Source: Sweltsa coloradensis (Eukaryota > Arthropoda > Insecta > Plecoptera > Chloroperlidae). Taken from it: a stretch of 64,000 nt of DNA. Location of the stretch: positions 46,949 to 110,948 of the forward strand of contig JAMZAV010005120.1 of the NCBI GenBank assembly GCA_024449915.1. The letters run 5' to 3'. The notes under the pieces were generated by a model that saw only the letters and a list, made by a program, of their open reading frames with translations, was not told the origin of the DNA and made no database searches. Numbering within the stretch: the first letter of the stretch is position 1; the number at the start of each line of letters is the position of its first letter. Made by a program: the position numbers and the translations under genes. Positions 32,600-44,582 of this stretch are shown piece by piece.

Positions 32600-34140
32600 G
32601 TTGGAGAGGTCCTCCAACTCCCTATTCGCGGTTAAAACCTAACCAGGTAGCAGCACGGTCGTATGCCAACATGGCCGTCCGAAGGCAGATAAAAACACGG
32701 GCTGCATAGGGAGCAAGTGTGTTTTTCATGCTTTAAAGCATAATATTTCTTTGTAAGCTCAGTTCTAGAGGTTTTTTCCATTTTCAGTATTTGGGTCGAG
32801 GGGGTAGGACAATCACTATTTTTTGTAACCCTAGCTGAAAAAATAAACAAAACAAGAATTTTATCCGAAATTTTGGAGACGTTTTTTTTCAAATTTAATT
32901 TGGGGCAATCGCAAAATTTCTTATGATTTTTTGGGCCCTTTATTAGACCATATGATATTAATATAATATTATTCACAAATTTATTATTCTCCCCCCCCCC
33001 CCCCCCCCCCCCCCCCGGAAGTAATTTTTGGGGTCCTACAAATAAATTATCAAATCGATTTGTTATTAAATTTGTTTTCTTCACCCCCTTAAAAACCTTT
33101 TAAAAAACATTGTCCCCAAATTTGAAAACCCCCCCCGCCCCCCCCCCCCCCCTCCCCCTCCCCAATGGGGCTAACTTTTAAAATTTTTAAGTTATATGGA
33201 TGGCAGGGCCTTCACTAAACTTTATATATTATGGGCCTACTATTTTAAACGCATTTAACTAATTATATTTTTTACGCCTATTTAAGTCCTAAATAGGAAG
33301 ATCAAAATTTTGTTATTTTTCACATTTTCAGGGCCAGTTCTTTACAAAATAAAAAAATTTTCTTTTTTTAAAAAATTTTTCAGCAAAAAGTAGTTTAAAA
33401 GTTTTAAGCGTAAAAATGGGGGAAAAAAAAACAGGGCAATACGTCATAACCCTACACCCAATCACCGTGTGTCATTGAATAAACGCATATTTGATGATTA
33501 TCTTACTTTAGAAGCTTTTTTAAAATAAAATTTGTTTGTTTTTATATTAAGAAATTTTAATAACAATAATTTGTATAAAAAGTAAAAACTTTGCACATTT
33601 GTGTATACATTTTTACGATTAATTTTTTTACAAAACATTTATAAAAAAAAATGTCAAAATGGATTTTTTTAAAAAACAGGAGTGGGAAGGGCCGAGGGTA
33701 AATTTTTAGCCCGGGTCTAGAAGACCGGGGTAAATTTTCTTTCATTACCAACAATGTTTTTAGGGTTTACGTCAACGTCTTTCACGATAAAAGGCGGGAA
33801 AGAGAAAACGTAAAACTTGTCCCTTGTGGAATATACAGTTTTTATTTTAGAGTGTTATAAACACGGCGGGGGGTTTTATAAAGTAAATATCTAGATCTGT
33901 ACCCAGCGCAATATCAAAAACTGGTGAGATTTCCCTTTTGTTTGTTTTGTTTTTGGTTGAGATTAGAAAATAGGGCCCCAAAAATAATTAAGTCTACGCA
34001 TATATTTGTTCACGGCAGCAGTTGGTACAAATCTCTTGGGAAAATAAGAATAAAAAATCAAAAAGGGAGGGAAATTTACATTCAAGCGCTGCACTAATTT
34101 AAAAAATTTTTGGACAATTTATATTATTAATAATAAAAAA
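32600..34140. other. Homopolymer-rich, probably poorly corrected sequence without gene
   Basis: There are runs of about 30 C (32990-33017) and repeated C, T and A homopolymers (33128-33165, 33355-33380). No coding signal is recognisable. The texture continues to 39.8 kb, where RT motifs show frame changes at almost every homopolymer. Confidence 0.5.
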
Positions 34141-34149
34141 AATTAAAAC

Positions 34150-35510
34150 AAACCCTATTTCAACAAGCGGGGAGGGGGTGGGAGGGTCCCACCATTTTTG
34201 GGCCCCGGGGTTTTCAAGCCGGCTAGCCCTGCTGACGCTTCTCCCACATCGTCTTTTTCTTCCCTGCCATAAATTTTACTTTCTTCCTCTCCTCTGCTTC
34301 TTCCCAGGGCCTCCCCCAGTTTTTTTCCATGTTTTTCGTTTTCCCCAAAATTTTTTTTGGTTAATCCTTTCCCAAGCGCATTTCTCTTTTTTAAAAACCA
34401 TTGCATAAATTTTCCCACTCATCTGGGCCCCCCTCTTTTTCTCGTTTGTTTTCCTGCATCCTTCATACGTACTTGGGATCCTGTCCTTTTTGCATCCTTT
34501 CATATGTCCAAACCCCTCAGCCTTTCTTTCCTGCTTAAATTTTTAAAATCTCTACTCCTAGCTCTTTCCTTATCTTCGTGCTCCCTCTTACATCTTTGTA
34601 ATCCCCTTACACTCTTAAAAATTTCATTTCGCAGCTTTTATTTGTCTTTTTTCTTTACCCCCAATGGCCATGTCACTGCACCATATGTGGTCCCCTACAA
34701 AAAAATGCTTTTTTATATAAAGTTTGCATCTCCCGGGAAATTTTTTTTTCCAAAGCAGTTTTTCCCCCTAATGGAAAAAAACCTCAGCGATACCCGTACG
34801 CCCTTCAATCTCCCCGCATTTTCCATCGTCGGGGATTATGCTGCCCCGGTATTTAAAAAATATGTGTCTTACTAGTTCTTCCCCCCGAAGTACAATCTTT
34901 TCCTATTCCAGATTTTCTTTTCCCCATAAAAACCCTCACTTTTACTCTTGCAATGCTTTCTCTGTCCAAATTTTTCTGTAGTTATTCCATTTTTTCCACT
35001 TTTTTTCGTCCTCTTCCCCTGATTCCCCCCTAGAGTATATCGTCAGCATAATTAAGGTTTTAGACGACTCTGGCCCCCCCCTCTCCACTTTTCCCCAATC
35101 TCGTCGGTACTATATTGAAGAGCATCGGGGACAGTACACTCCCTGCTAAGACCTGTCTTGACTTCAAAAACCCTCCGTCTGCCCTCCTTAGTTTCCACGC
35201 AACTCAAATTTTTCACATACATACTCGTACTTTTCCACCAATCTGTTATCAACTTTTTTTTTCGGGGCATTCCCAAAATCTCCTCTGGGCATCCTGTCAT
35301 AGGCCTTTGTAAGACCCAGAAAAACCATCCATACCTTCCCCCCCCTTTTTCCTTTCTTTTCATGAGCGTCTTTTTGAAAAAATTTGACAATGCGTTTGTC
35401 TTTTTTCCAAAATCTGTCAAGCTTAAAAAATCCCCTGATAATTTTTATCTTTACACGAAAACAAAAAAAAACCCATTAAAATTTTGACTGCTCTTGTCTT
35501 CTAGAATTAA
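34150..35510 (-). pseudogene. LINE ORF2: RT palm, thumb and C-terminal part
   Basis: Minus-strand fragments show a degraded FLDLxKAYDRxPRE block (near 35300) and SCVETKEGRRRVFEVKTGLS with the following LSP-like block (about 35200-35130). A YADD catalytic box is readable in another frame near 35045. Further on are lysine-rich remnants. They match the part of RT missing after 39780. Homopolymer-associated frame changes occur throughout. Confidence 0.65.
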
Positions 35511-35519
35511 CTACGAGTG

Positions 35520-38500
35520 ACATTAAGGGGAAGTTTTAGTTTTCATTATTTCAGAATAATCAGTCTTTTTACTCAAATTTTTGGGGGAAAAGCTGAAAAA
35601 TAACAAAAAAATTGAAGTTTTTTTTTAAATTCTGACAGAAGTAAATATTTTTCATATTGTTTTAAAACATTTTAAACCTTACTTGTACCTAAGAAAAGGG
35701 TAGTATATCTATTTAGTATAATACAGTTTTTACGAAACTCCGTTCATATTTTACAGATTTGTGGGATTTAAAGTTTTTTAAATTTATGGGGGGGACCTCA
35801 TAACTACTTTAAAAGTTTGTTATTTTTTTTTTTATACCCAAGTTCAATATTTTTTTCACTTTTTTGGGACAGCGAATAAGGAAATTAAATTATATAAGCC
35901 TTTTCGATTTTAAAGGGGATTCATTTTCATTCAAATGGTTAATATTGTACCGTGTGTAATTTGAAAGAAAATAAAAATAAAAGCCTAAAGTGTACGTATG
36001 TAAAGTTTTTTTTCATCGAAGTGTATAAATAGGGTAAGAGACATTCGATTTTTGCTTGGACGAGGGAATGAATAAGTTATAGAAATTGGAATACCAGCAA
36101 GTGTCTTCAATGTGGTTTTAAAGATGTCTATAAACTGAAGAAAAGAACAAAAAAGGTTTCGCCGAGATGGTACTGTATAAAATTGTTTTTTCCCCTCTAA
36201 GTGTACACGATTTTTTTAATCATGATGTCGACGAAGATTTAAAAGAATGATGATGTTGCTAAAGGTTTAGCTGTATTCCCAAAAGGGAAATGAAGTTTTG
36301 GACATCTTAAATACGTAATTTGGATAAGTTTAGCAGTTGAGGGTTATCTTGACACGTAAATTTTTGATATATTTGTTTGTAAACATATCTAATGACTTTT
36401 CAGAGGTTTTTTTACTGTTGCAATTATAAAATGCTAAGTTGATCGTGAAAGGGTAGGGGGGGGTTTAGTTTTTTATTTTGCTGAAAGTTCATGTAAGTGA
36501 GTTGGTGAAAAATTTAAAATTTTTCTGATGGATTTTGGGTTTGCAGTCATTTAAATTCGGGTTTCCCAAAATGAAAAACCCAAATGATTTTACAGCATTT
36601 AAAAAGCTCACTTTAAGTTAGAAGAATTTTAGATTGTTTTGATATTTTTAGAAAAATTAAAAATTTTGGAAGCAAATGAATTATTTTTTCTAGGTGATTT
36701 CAACTTTGTTTTGAAAGAAAAACTTACCAGTAAACATTTAAAAATTTCACTAGATCACATGGTTGGTGAAATTTATAAAACGTTACTGGGGTTAAAAAAT
36801 AGGTCAGTATTTTAAATTTGATCACGTTTATGTAAATCACAAGAAAATATTATTCGTAGGTTTATAATGTAGGTTAAGTGATCAGGGAATTAATTTATGT
36901 GTTCGAAGTTTAATAAGCAAAAGTTTTTCCAAATTTGTAAATACAGAAATTATAAGAATGTTGAGGGGAAGCAGGTAAATGAAGATATATAAAGGGCCCC
37001 TTTGAAAAAAATTGGTATGGGGGAAAGTTCAGATGAAAAATTAAAAATGTTTTTTTAAAGAAAACCGTGGAAACTCTAAATGAGCAAGCACCCCCTTGAA
37101 ATAGATTAAAAGGAAAAAACCAGCCCCAGGTTAACAGCAATTTTGGAAACCATCTAGGAGAGACCACTTGCGAAAAAATTCAATTTTAAAAGGGCCCCAA
37201 AACGTGGGAAAATACAAGAAAGTTGAAATAGGAAAAATAATCGATTCGTTTTTCAAAGCGTGAGCATTTTAAGTCTTCTTTTGATAATGATTTTCTTAAA
37301 AATCTTTTGGTCAGTTTTTAAAATTTGACAGGTAAAAAAGTGAAAAAAAGTGTAGCATCCCTCTTTGACAGAGAATGGGGTACCCTACACGTCAACTGAC
37401 TTTGCTGTTTGTTACAGAAAAGTTTTTTTGTGAACGATGTAATTTTTAAAGTGAAATTGGAAATTTTTAAAGATTTAAAAGAAAAAAAGCAGATGTCTCC
37501 CGCTTTTTAAGGAAAATAATGAAAAATCATTTCAGAAATTTAAACGCCTTAAAATTAAAAAGCTCGCAACACTTAAGAGATTCCATGCATAGTATTCAGA
37601 AATGCGATCAATATCGGATTTTTGGCGTATTTAATTTCCCATTTCTTTTTTGTGGTGATTTTTCCCAAAACAGCTGAATTGGGAGGGGAAAAACCTATTT
37701 ATAAGGGTAAAAAGGGAAAAAAAGTGATAGGAATTCCCCATCGACCTATATCAACTCTTCCAAAATTTTAGGGAAAATTATTGAAAAAAATTTTGCACAT
37801 GAGGTTATTTCAGAAGGGATGCTCTGAAGGTTTAAGTGAAACCAAAAATGGTTTTTGGAAAGGAGATCAAGCAAAGGCCCTTCTAGCATTTCAGATTTTT
37901 CTAAAGGGATTTACAAGCGGAATGGTAAGGTTGGGGGTTTTTTTTTGATCTTAGGAAAGCATTTGATTTAGTAACCCTTTTTTCCTCTTTTTAAAAAAAC
38001 TAAAAACCAGGTAAACATAAATCCTTTTGTTATCAATATTGGCGGATTACTTTTTTTAAAAAAAAAATGTTTACAATCTTGCAAAATATAGTTCAAAAAT
38101 ATTTAAAATTTTTTGGAGTACCGCAAGGATCAAAATTTGGACCCCTTTTATTTATTTTTTACATTATGATATATCTACTATAATGGGGGAAACAATTTTA
38201 TTTTATATGCTGATGACTTGTCTTTTATTTAGGGAAAGGGGTGGAGTTGAAAAGATCGTAAGACGTCTTTAAAAAGTTTTAAAAAAGGATGGAGATGGTT
38301 TAAAAAACAGGAATTGTATTAATTTTTGTAAAAAAAAATTTTTGATTTTTCATAAGGTAAAGATAGAAACAGAAAGATATCATTTGACGTTGAATTTTAA
38401 TGGGGAACCCTTTTTTTCTAGGTATAGAAAATTTAATATCTTGGAGTTTTTTTAGTTGTAATTTAAATTTTTAAAAAACATTATGAAATGTAAGTAATAA

Positions 38501-39779
38501 AGACATCACAATAGGAATTTTTAATAGAATGAAGAGGTTTAAAAGAGAGAATGTTGAGGTTCTTGTAATCTTATATTCCTCTTTTTATTGTTTTTGTTAG
38601 GGGTTTGGGGAGTAAGACCTTCTAGAATATGTTGTACTTCAGAAGAGAATTGACATCGTTTGTTTTAATTTCCCAGAGCCAAATTCAAACGATTGTTCAC
38701 GTTGAGGAAAAAAATGAAAATAGCGTACTGGTAAATACATAAAAATATTGAAAGGTATTTATTTAGGTATTTTTCCCCAAAATTTTTTTAATTTATTGAT
38801 CGTGATGAAATTCATTCTAAGAACCTTTTAAAGTTTAAATTAATTTCTGAACTTAAAAAAGTCATTCTTGTACAGAGGAGTACCTTTTGGAATTCTTTCT
38901 TATGATATTTGAACCAAATTTACTGAGCTAGGGGTAGTAAATTTAAAAAATAAAAAAGAAGCAATGATAAAGAACGAAGAACAAAAAGAATGATTTTTAC
39001 TATTTATTTGTGGGGCATTGTCTCTGTGTTTAGTAATGTTAATTTATCTTCTATGTTCTTATTATGATTTTTCTGTTCTCTTTTTTTGTTTATTATTTCT
39101 TTGATTTTGATGTATTCAATGTATTTCAATTTATATTTTCTGCCCAGATTGTTGGTTTTCCCCCACTGGGGAACTTGCAAATTGGTTAGGGGCCGATCAT
39201 TTCTGTGATCAGTTTTTGACTTTAACAATTTTAAATAATTATATATCTGATATAATTTATATTAAGTCAAGATCTTTTGCCTAAATTTTTACAAAATTTT
39301 AAAAAAAAAGAAAAATGGTTGAACACAAGAATGAAGTCGCGTTGGTGGTTCTTTTCCCCGAAAGATTGATTTTTCCCTGATGCTGTCCGATTTTTGGGAA
39401 ACCCCATATTTGTTTGATGGATCGTCTAATAAATCTTTTTTTCTTTTCCCTTTTTTTTTTTTTTTTTTGTTTTTTTTTTTCTTTTTTTTTCTTTTTTTTT
39501 TTTCTTTTTTTTCTTTCTTTTTTTTTTTTTTTTATTCCCCCCCCCTTTTTTATATATTTATTATTCTAAATTGATTTTAAAATCCTTTTTTTTTTTCAAA
39601 ATTTTTTGAATATTTAAGCATTGTTGTAATATTACTATTCAAATATTTTCTTAATGTAGTTCATTTTGTGTCTGCATCATGTAATTAGTTTTTTTTATTG
39701 TCCCCTTTTTTAAATCAGTTTTTATAACTGAATAGATAGACGTTAAAAAAATAAATAAATAAATAATAAAAAAATAAAT
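35520..39779 (+). mobile_element. Plus-strand LINE inserted in the minus-strand LINE, heavily broken
   Basis: On the plus strand LGDFNFVLKEKL (near 36690) is an endonuclease block. After a long degraded linker, RT blocks follow: RPISTLPKF (37745), NGFWKGDQAKALLAFQ (37848), FDLRKAFDLV (37950), GVPQGSKFGPLLF (38118) and LYADD (38200). GVWGVRPSRICC-like sequence near 38600 matches the LINE C-terminal region. The 3' end at 39745-39779 is an AAATAA-type A-rich tail ending at the resumed minus LINE. The left border is approximate. Almost every frame is broken at A or T runs. Confidence 0.65.
39435..39550. repeat. T-rich low-complexity tract
   Basis: About 100 bases of T with scattered C and G give a meaningless poly-phenylalanine frame. 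It lies in the 3' region of the plus-strand LINE and may be exaggerated by sequencing error. Confidence 0.8.
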
Positions 39780-40755
39780 CCACGGTTGACCGTCCCTTTT
39801 GAAACCCTGTAGCCCCCCCTCAAGCCCCTTTCCCCCTTTTCTTCATTCTCTTTTCTAGCACTTTTTCATACAACTTGGCACATTGGCAAAGTAGAGTGAC
39901 ACCTCTATAATTACTACACTGTTTGTTGTCACCTTTTTAAATATTGGTACTATAATACCCTTTTCCCAATTCTTTTGGAATCTTTTTATCTCTCCAAGCT
40001 GCAGTCAACACTCTGAAAATCCAGTACTCCCCGTCTTTTCCTGCTGCTTTAATCATGTCTACAACTACTTCATCTACCCCGGGTGCCTTCCCGTTTTTCA
40101 TTTCCTTCAGTGCCAATTTAACTTCCGCTTCTGAGAGCTCTTCTTCCTCATCTTCTACTTCGTCTTCTCCTGCTTCACTAGGGCTATCTTCGGTAATACT
40201 TTTGTGCGCTGGTCTTCCATTCCTTAAATCCTCTACATTTAACAAACTCTGAAAATATTTTTTCCATAACTCTTTCTTCTCCTGCGAGTCGTTTGTGACG
40301 GTTCCGTTTCCTTTTCGTAGGAAATGTGATTCTAAAACTCTTCCCCTTTTCTCCTTGATAATGTTGTACAACAATTTTTTATTTCCTTGAAAATCTTCCT
40401 CCAATTTCTCTCCGAACTCCACCATACTCTTTTCTTTTTCTCTAGTCACTATTTGCTTTACCGTTTGTTTAGCCCTCACATATTTTATGACATTTTCCTC
40501 TGTATAATTCTTGATCTTCTCTTTCCACGCCAGTCTCTTATCGCGCACAGCTTCTTTGACTGTTTCATTCCACCACGGTGTTTCCTTCTTTTTTCTTCTC
40601 CCCGTTGCTCTTCCGCATACTTCCTCTGCACTAGTTACAAAGGCAGCCTTAAATCCATGCCATTCTTCTTCGATTCCCTGAATGTCTCCACATGGCAACA
40701 TTTCTCGTATCTTTTGCCTAACTTTTCTCTTTCTTCTTTTCTTTGTATCTTCCAC
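39780..40755 (-). pseudogene. LINE ORF2: endonuclease-RT linker and first RT blocks
   Basis: The long frame (to 39937) reads ETPWWNETVKEAVRDKRLAW, then a lysine-rich helix, GNGTVTNDSQEKKELWKKYF, an acidic stretch and NGKAPGVDEVVVDMIKAAG (the KAPG RT block). Beyond a frameshift near 39960 come GIIVPIFKK and a degraded GFRKGRST-like block near 39800. The order is that of ORF2 upstream of the palm domain. The sequence breaks at the A-rich tail of the inserted LINE. Confidence 0.75.
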
Positions 40756-40839
40756 ACCTTAATTCGCGTCTTCTTTGATCTTCTATTATTCATTACATTT
40801 TTACCTTCATAGATTTTAGCTACCAGCAATCTGTGGTCG

Positions 40840-41661
40840 CTATCCAATGCTACTGATGGTACAACCCCACATCTTCTAACTCTTTTCTATTCCTTTCCCA
40901 CACAAATATAAATCTATAAATGGTTTCGTGCCTTGTATCCTCGTCTCCATATCCATATCTTGTTATCTTATGCTTGCACCTCTTCTTTTCAAACCAGCTA
41001 TTTCCTACTTTCAAAGAGTTTCGTGCACACAATTTAACATTTTATTCCATCTGCATTCCTCTTTCCCAGCCATGTGGACCCAATACTTCTTCATAACCCT
41101 TTCTATCATCTCCAACCATGGCATGAAATCACCCATAACGATAACGCCATTTCCTTCAATGCAACCTTCTAATTCTTCCTGAACTTGTCCTTCTCCTCAG
41201 TAGGTCTTCCGGTTTGGGGTGCATACACTTGTATGACATTCACATGTTCTTGATCTATTACCATTTCCACTTGTATAATTCTGTCACTTGTATATGCTAT
41301 GCCTACAATATTTTCTTTATATTTTGGGCTGGCAATGAATCCTACCCCATTTCTTCCTTCTGTGCCTCCTGACCACATCAACTTGTACCCACCTCGTAAA
41401 TCCTTTTCCCCTTTTCCCCATCCACTTTGTCTCACTTACTCCTAGAAGTTCAATTTTACTTTCAATCATTGTATCGATTAACTCTTCCATCTTTCCATTG
41501 AGCGAGACAATGTTCAATGTACCTATTTTACTAATCTTCGCTTTCCTGTTCCCTTTAGTTTGCAATCTTTTCAGGTTTCTCATCCTTTTACAGTTCGGTT
41601 GGTAATCTTTCGCTTGTTTTAGCATGGATTTCTCACACCCACCTTGTACGAAAAACCTCAT
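40840..41661 (-). pseudogene. LINE ORF2: apurinic-type endonuclease
   Basis: Motifs in order on the minus strand, spread over more than one frame, are GTLNIVSLNGK, ELLGVSETKW (catalytic Glu), GRNGVGFIASP, VIQVYAPQTGRP, VIVMGDFM and finally SDHRLLVAKI. These are the exonuclease III-like endonuclease blocks that nick target DNA for target-primed reverse transcription. The usual Asn of GDFN reads Met. Frameshifts near 41400 and between 41170 and 40850 inactivate it. Confidence 0.75.
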
Positions 41662-41890
41662 GCTTGATTTCTGTTTCGTTCACTCCAATTCTCTGTAGTG
41701 CCAATCGTAGCTCGCTACCCATCTTCATCTCATCTGCATACCTGCCTGATCCCCATCGAGGTGAAAACCTACTATTTACAAAATTCACTCCATTCACATT
41801 GCCCACTTTTCCAGTTGATTATTAACTATACAGCTCCCTTTTCCTAGAATCCCATGCACTACACTATGGTATCTCTTCCATATGTCTCCC

Positions 41891-42200
41891 TCAACAACTT
41901 ACCACCTTTGATATTCCATCAATTATTATATTGTTATCAGTCCCTTCTCTCAACTCACGGCTACCGGCCATTACAACTTCCTTTCTCACAATTTCTCCTC
42001 TAGGATTGCTTTTCTTCAGTTGCCCTACCAGGTCCTCCAACATGATTCCCGGGTATGCCTTGGCCCGATATTTTTCTCTTTCTACACCCATTCCCTGTGA
42101 GTTGCAGAAAACCCCTGCACATGCTTCCACTTACGTCTCCTATTAATAGCGCCTCACTCTGTCTTAACATACCATTCTCAGGCTTGAAAATGGGCGTGTC
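41891..42200 (-). pseudogene. LINE ORF1 C-terminus: SGNH/GDSL esterase-like region, frameshifted
   Basis: In one minus frame ALLIGDVSGS resembles the nucleophile block I (GDS) of SGNH hydrolases. In the next frame YRAKAYPGIMLEDLVGQL and VVMAGSRELREGTDN resemble the following PGA and GTND-like blocks. The catalytic serine position reads V in the visible frame. An esterase domain in ORF1 is known for CR1 elements. Frame change near 42100 breaks it. Confidence 0.5.
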
Positions 42201-42279
42201 CTTGCACAACAGATGTTGCTGTTGCGCAAAAGGGAACCCTCTGGGGCTTGGCAGCGCCAGGGAGTTGGATGTCATGCTG

Positions 42280-42918
42280 TTAACGTGCGCTCCTACAATC
42301 CTCTTCCTCAACATGTTTAGTATGCGGCACTTTCATCCTATTCGATTCAGATTGCTTGTTTTGCAAAGACCTAGGCATATGACTATCAATATGTACTCCT
42401 ACCTGACACTTACTTGAGACATTGGTGTTGGTTTCACCTCTCACAACATCATTAGGTCTACTCTTAATAATACGAAGTTCCTCCACTTCTGGTTGGGGTT
42501 GTACGCCTAGTTCTTTTATCTCCACACACTGATTCATTATAATGCCTACTTCGATCATTTCTTCGAGTCTATTGAACTTTTTCTCATCTTCTTGATCCTT
42601 CACCATCAACACTCTCCTAATTTCCTCAAATTTATTTCTCATAGACCTGTTAACCTCCCGTAATTCATCCATTTCTCGCAGCATTTCTTTGTACATCCAT
42701 TCTATTTCCATCTTCCTTGTTCTCCCCAATCTCTCCTCTTGATCAAATCTGGCCGTCAGCACAGTGTCAGTTGGTCCATCCCATGCAACATTCAACAAAA
42801 CACTTTCCATCTTTTGCATTCGTGTTTTCAGCTCGTCTACTTGCAATCGCATGAGCTCTTCACCATTAGCGCTGCTGGGCTTCTTTTTTATAAACATTCT
42901 ATACACCTTCCTCCTCAC
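42280..42918 (-). pseudogene. LINE ORF1 middle: coiled coil
   Basis: The 212-residue frame is rich in E, K, R, L and M with heptad spacing. Examples are LQVDELKTRMQKMESVLLN, then EMLREMDELREVNRSMRNKF and KKFNRLEEMIEVGII. This is the coiled-coil multimerisation segment expected in LINE ORF1. It starts after the PHD finger and ends before the esterase-like region. The C-terminal part is polar and low in motif content. Confidence 0.6.
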
Positions 42919-42941
42919 GATTCTCTTTCGTATGACATTGC

Positions 42942-43277
42942 CTATCCGTATACTACGCTTTGACTTAGGCCCGCTAGACAGCGATTTTTAACGAACCTCT
43001 GCTTATCTTCAGTCACGCAAATATCCTCTGGCACAACATCAATAATTTCAAGTGCAGCCCTATGTGGTAGACCTAATTGTTCATTATTGTTCAAGGGGCG
43101 GAGTACACTACACTCTTTACAAGTCCACTCAACACTTTCCTTGGTTCCTAAACATCTATAATGCACACAAACTGCACATATTTGACATTGTACGCCAGCA
43201 CGCACTCCTTTTCCACATAACGAGCATTTCTTCCCTGTGTCAATGTCATTATCAAAAACTTGGATTATAACTCCCAA
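42942..43277 (-). pseudogene. LINE ORF1 N-terminus: PHD-like zinc finger
   Basis: The 111-residue frame carries CSLCGKGVRAGVQCQICAVC, then VHYRCL and WTCKEC. This is a C4HC3-like spacing matching PHD fingers of CR1-type ORF1 proteins, which are nucleic-acid- or chromatin-binding modules. The frame starts at an ATG at 43277 and ends near 42942, where it should join the coiled-coil region in a different frame. I treat it as ORF1, interrupted. Confidence 0.65.
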
Positions 43278-43289
43278 CTTGTCGCACCA

Positions 43290-44059
43290 TTAATAGTAGC
43301 TCAACATTTTTATTTGGAGTCGGATGTCTTTGCTGATAAACACTTTGGCGTATCAAATATAAAACAAAACTTCTATCACCATCGTTACAAAAATGGCTGT
43401 CCAAATTTATCACAGATAACGAAAACTTAAACGTCAAATACACATATAAAACAGGCATGTACTTACGTACTAATAATACCACTACTTAGCAGTCTTGCGG
43501 GCACTTCACAGTACAAAAAACAACTTTAAAATCTATCCAATTACATGAAATAACTGAATTTTGTTGACATCTCATCTGTCAGTCACCTGGCTTAATGCAC
43601 CGCCTTACAACAATTCCATATTATATCTATACCAATTATCAATTATACCATTAATGAGACTTGCATAATATATACTATAGTTCACAGTATCTTTGGGTTT
43701 AGAATGTTGAACCCAAAGACGGTAGGCCTACATAGCTCTTAGCCCGATTTGGCCCTATACCGCCTGCAGCACATCATTGTAATAAATCAATTACCATTAT
43801 GGTTTATCGTTTATCGGATGGTGGTATCCATGAAACTGATGAAAGTTGTGAAAAATGTGTCTCAAGGAATGGGAATAGAACTCTTATCTAACCCACAGTA
43901 TTGCACGGAATAATATACACATTCAGACTTTTTGTTTCATTACGCATCACAAAAATGTGTATTACTAATTTTATGACCTTTCTTGCTTGCTAAATAATAA
44001 ACGTGACCGAGTAAATTCATTCTGGAGTTGACCGTGACGCTACAATATTGCATTGGTTT
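43290..44059. other. Spacer between LINE and LTR element
   Basis: There is probably some 5' UTR of the minus LINE at 43290-43600, then ordinary AT-rich DNA. No gene is seen. Confidence 0.4.
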
Positions 44060-44291
44060 TGTTATATAAAGGTATTTGAAAACTGACAACAACAACAACT
44101 ACATGTATCATGTTGTTAGGTTGGTACTAGGTAGAAGATTTCTAAGTTGTTTGGTGGGACCTAAAAAGTAGGACCCCCGCACTTTACTGTATTGTCATTG
44201 TATCAATAAACAGTCAACTAAAAATGTAATCCGTCGTTATTTGTAAACTATTAATCCATCCTGACTAGAAACGTAATAAGAATATATAATA
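44060..44291 (+). repeat. 5' LTR
   Basis: It begins TGTTATATAAAGGTATTTG and ends ATATAATA. It matches 48856-49078 over its length. A TATATAAAG box lies only about four bases from the left edge, and AATAAA is at 44205-44210. The U3 region upstream of TATA is therefore almost absent. Confidence 0.88.
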
Positions 44292-44309
44292 TGGTGTCTT
44301 AAAATGGGA
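44292..44309 (+). promoter_or_regulatory. Primer-binding site
   Basis: TGGTGTCTTAAAATGGGA immediately follows the 5' LTR. The initial TGG complements the CCA end of a primer tRNA. I cannot name the tRNA. Confidence 0.6.
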
Positions 44310-44582
44310 TTTAAGTTTATTTACAAGTTTATCTCGTAGAGCGCGATTATAAAAATGTTTTTATAAAAAGTGAGGTTAGGCGGGGCCGACCACATGTTGA
44401 AAAAAATATAAAAACGAGTGAATATTCATTCCGCGCATAGCCTAGCTTAGGCCTACCATTATATATTACAAGAATAATAATGGAAGGGTTCGTGTTCCGC
44501 CGTGTTGAGAAATTAAAGATAATCCACGTGTAGAATGGAAGGCTTGGAGGCAAGAGTTTGAGACCTACATCTCTGCACAGGT

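Larger units (their letters stand above)
34150..43290 (-). mobile_element. CR1-like LINE, minus strand, split by a later LINE insertion
   Basis: Reading leftwards from 43277 I find the PHD-type zinc finger, a coiled coil, an esterase-like segment, an AP-type endonuclease, the ORF2 linker and the start of RT (to about 39780). RT resumes at about 35500 and runs to about 34150. PHD plus esterase in ORF1 is an established hallmark of CR1-group LINEs. The separation of RT between 39780 and 35500 is explained by a plus-strand LINE inserted there. Many single-base frame changes are present. Confidence 0.75.

Noticed and set aside
34357..34875. 172-codon plus-strand frame rich in F, L and S
   Set aside because: It is the antisense of a decayed lysine-rich LINE segment.
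39380..39574. Poly-phenylalanine frame
   Set aside because: It is a translation of a T-rich low-complexity tract.
40387..40812. 141-codon plus-strand frame
   Set aside because: It lies antisense to the long LINE ORF2 linker frame.
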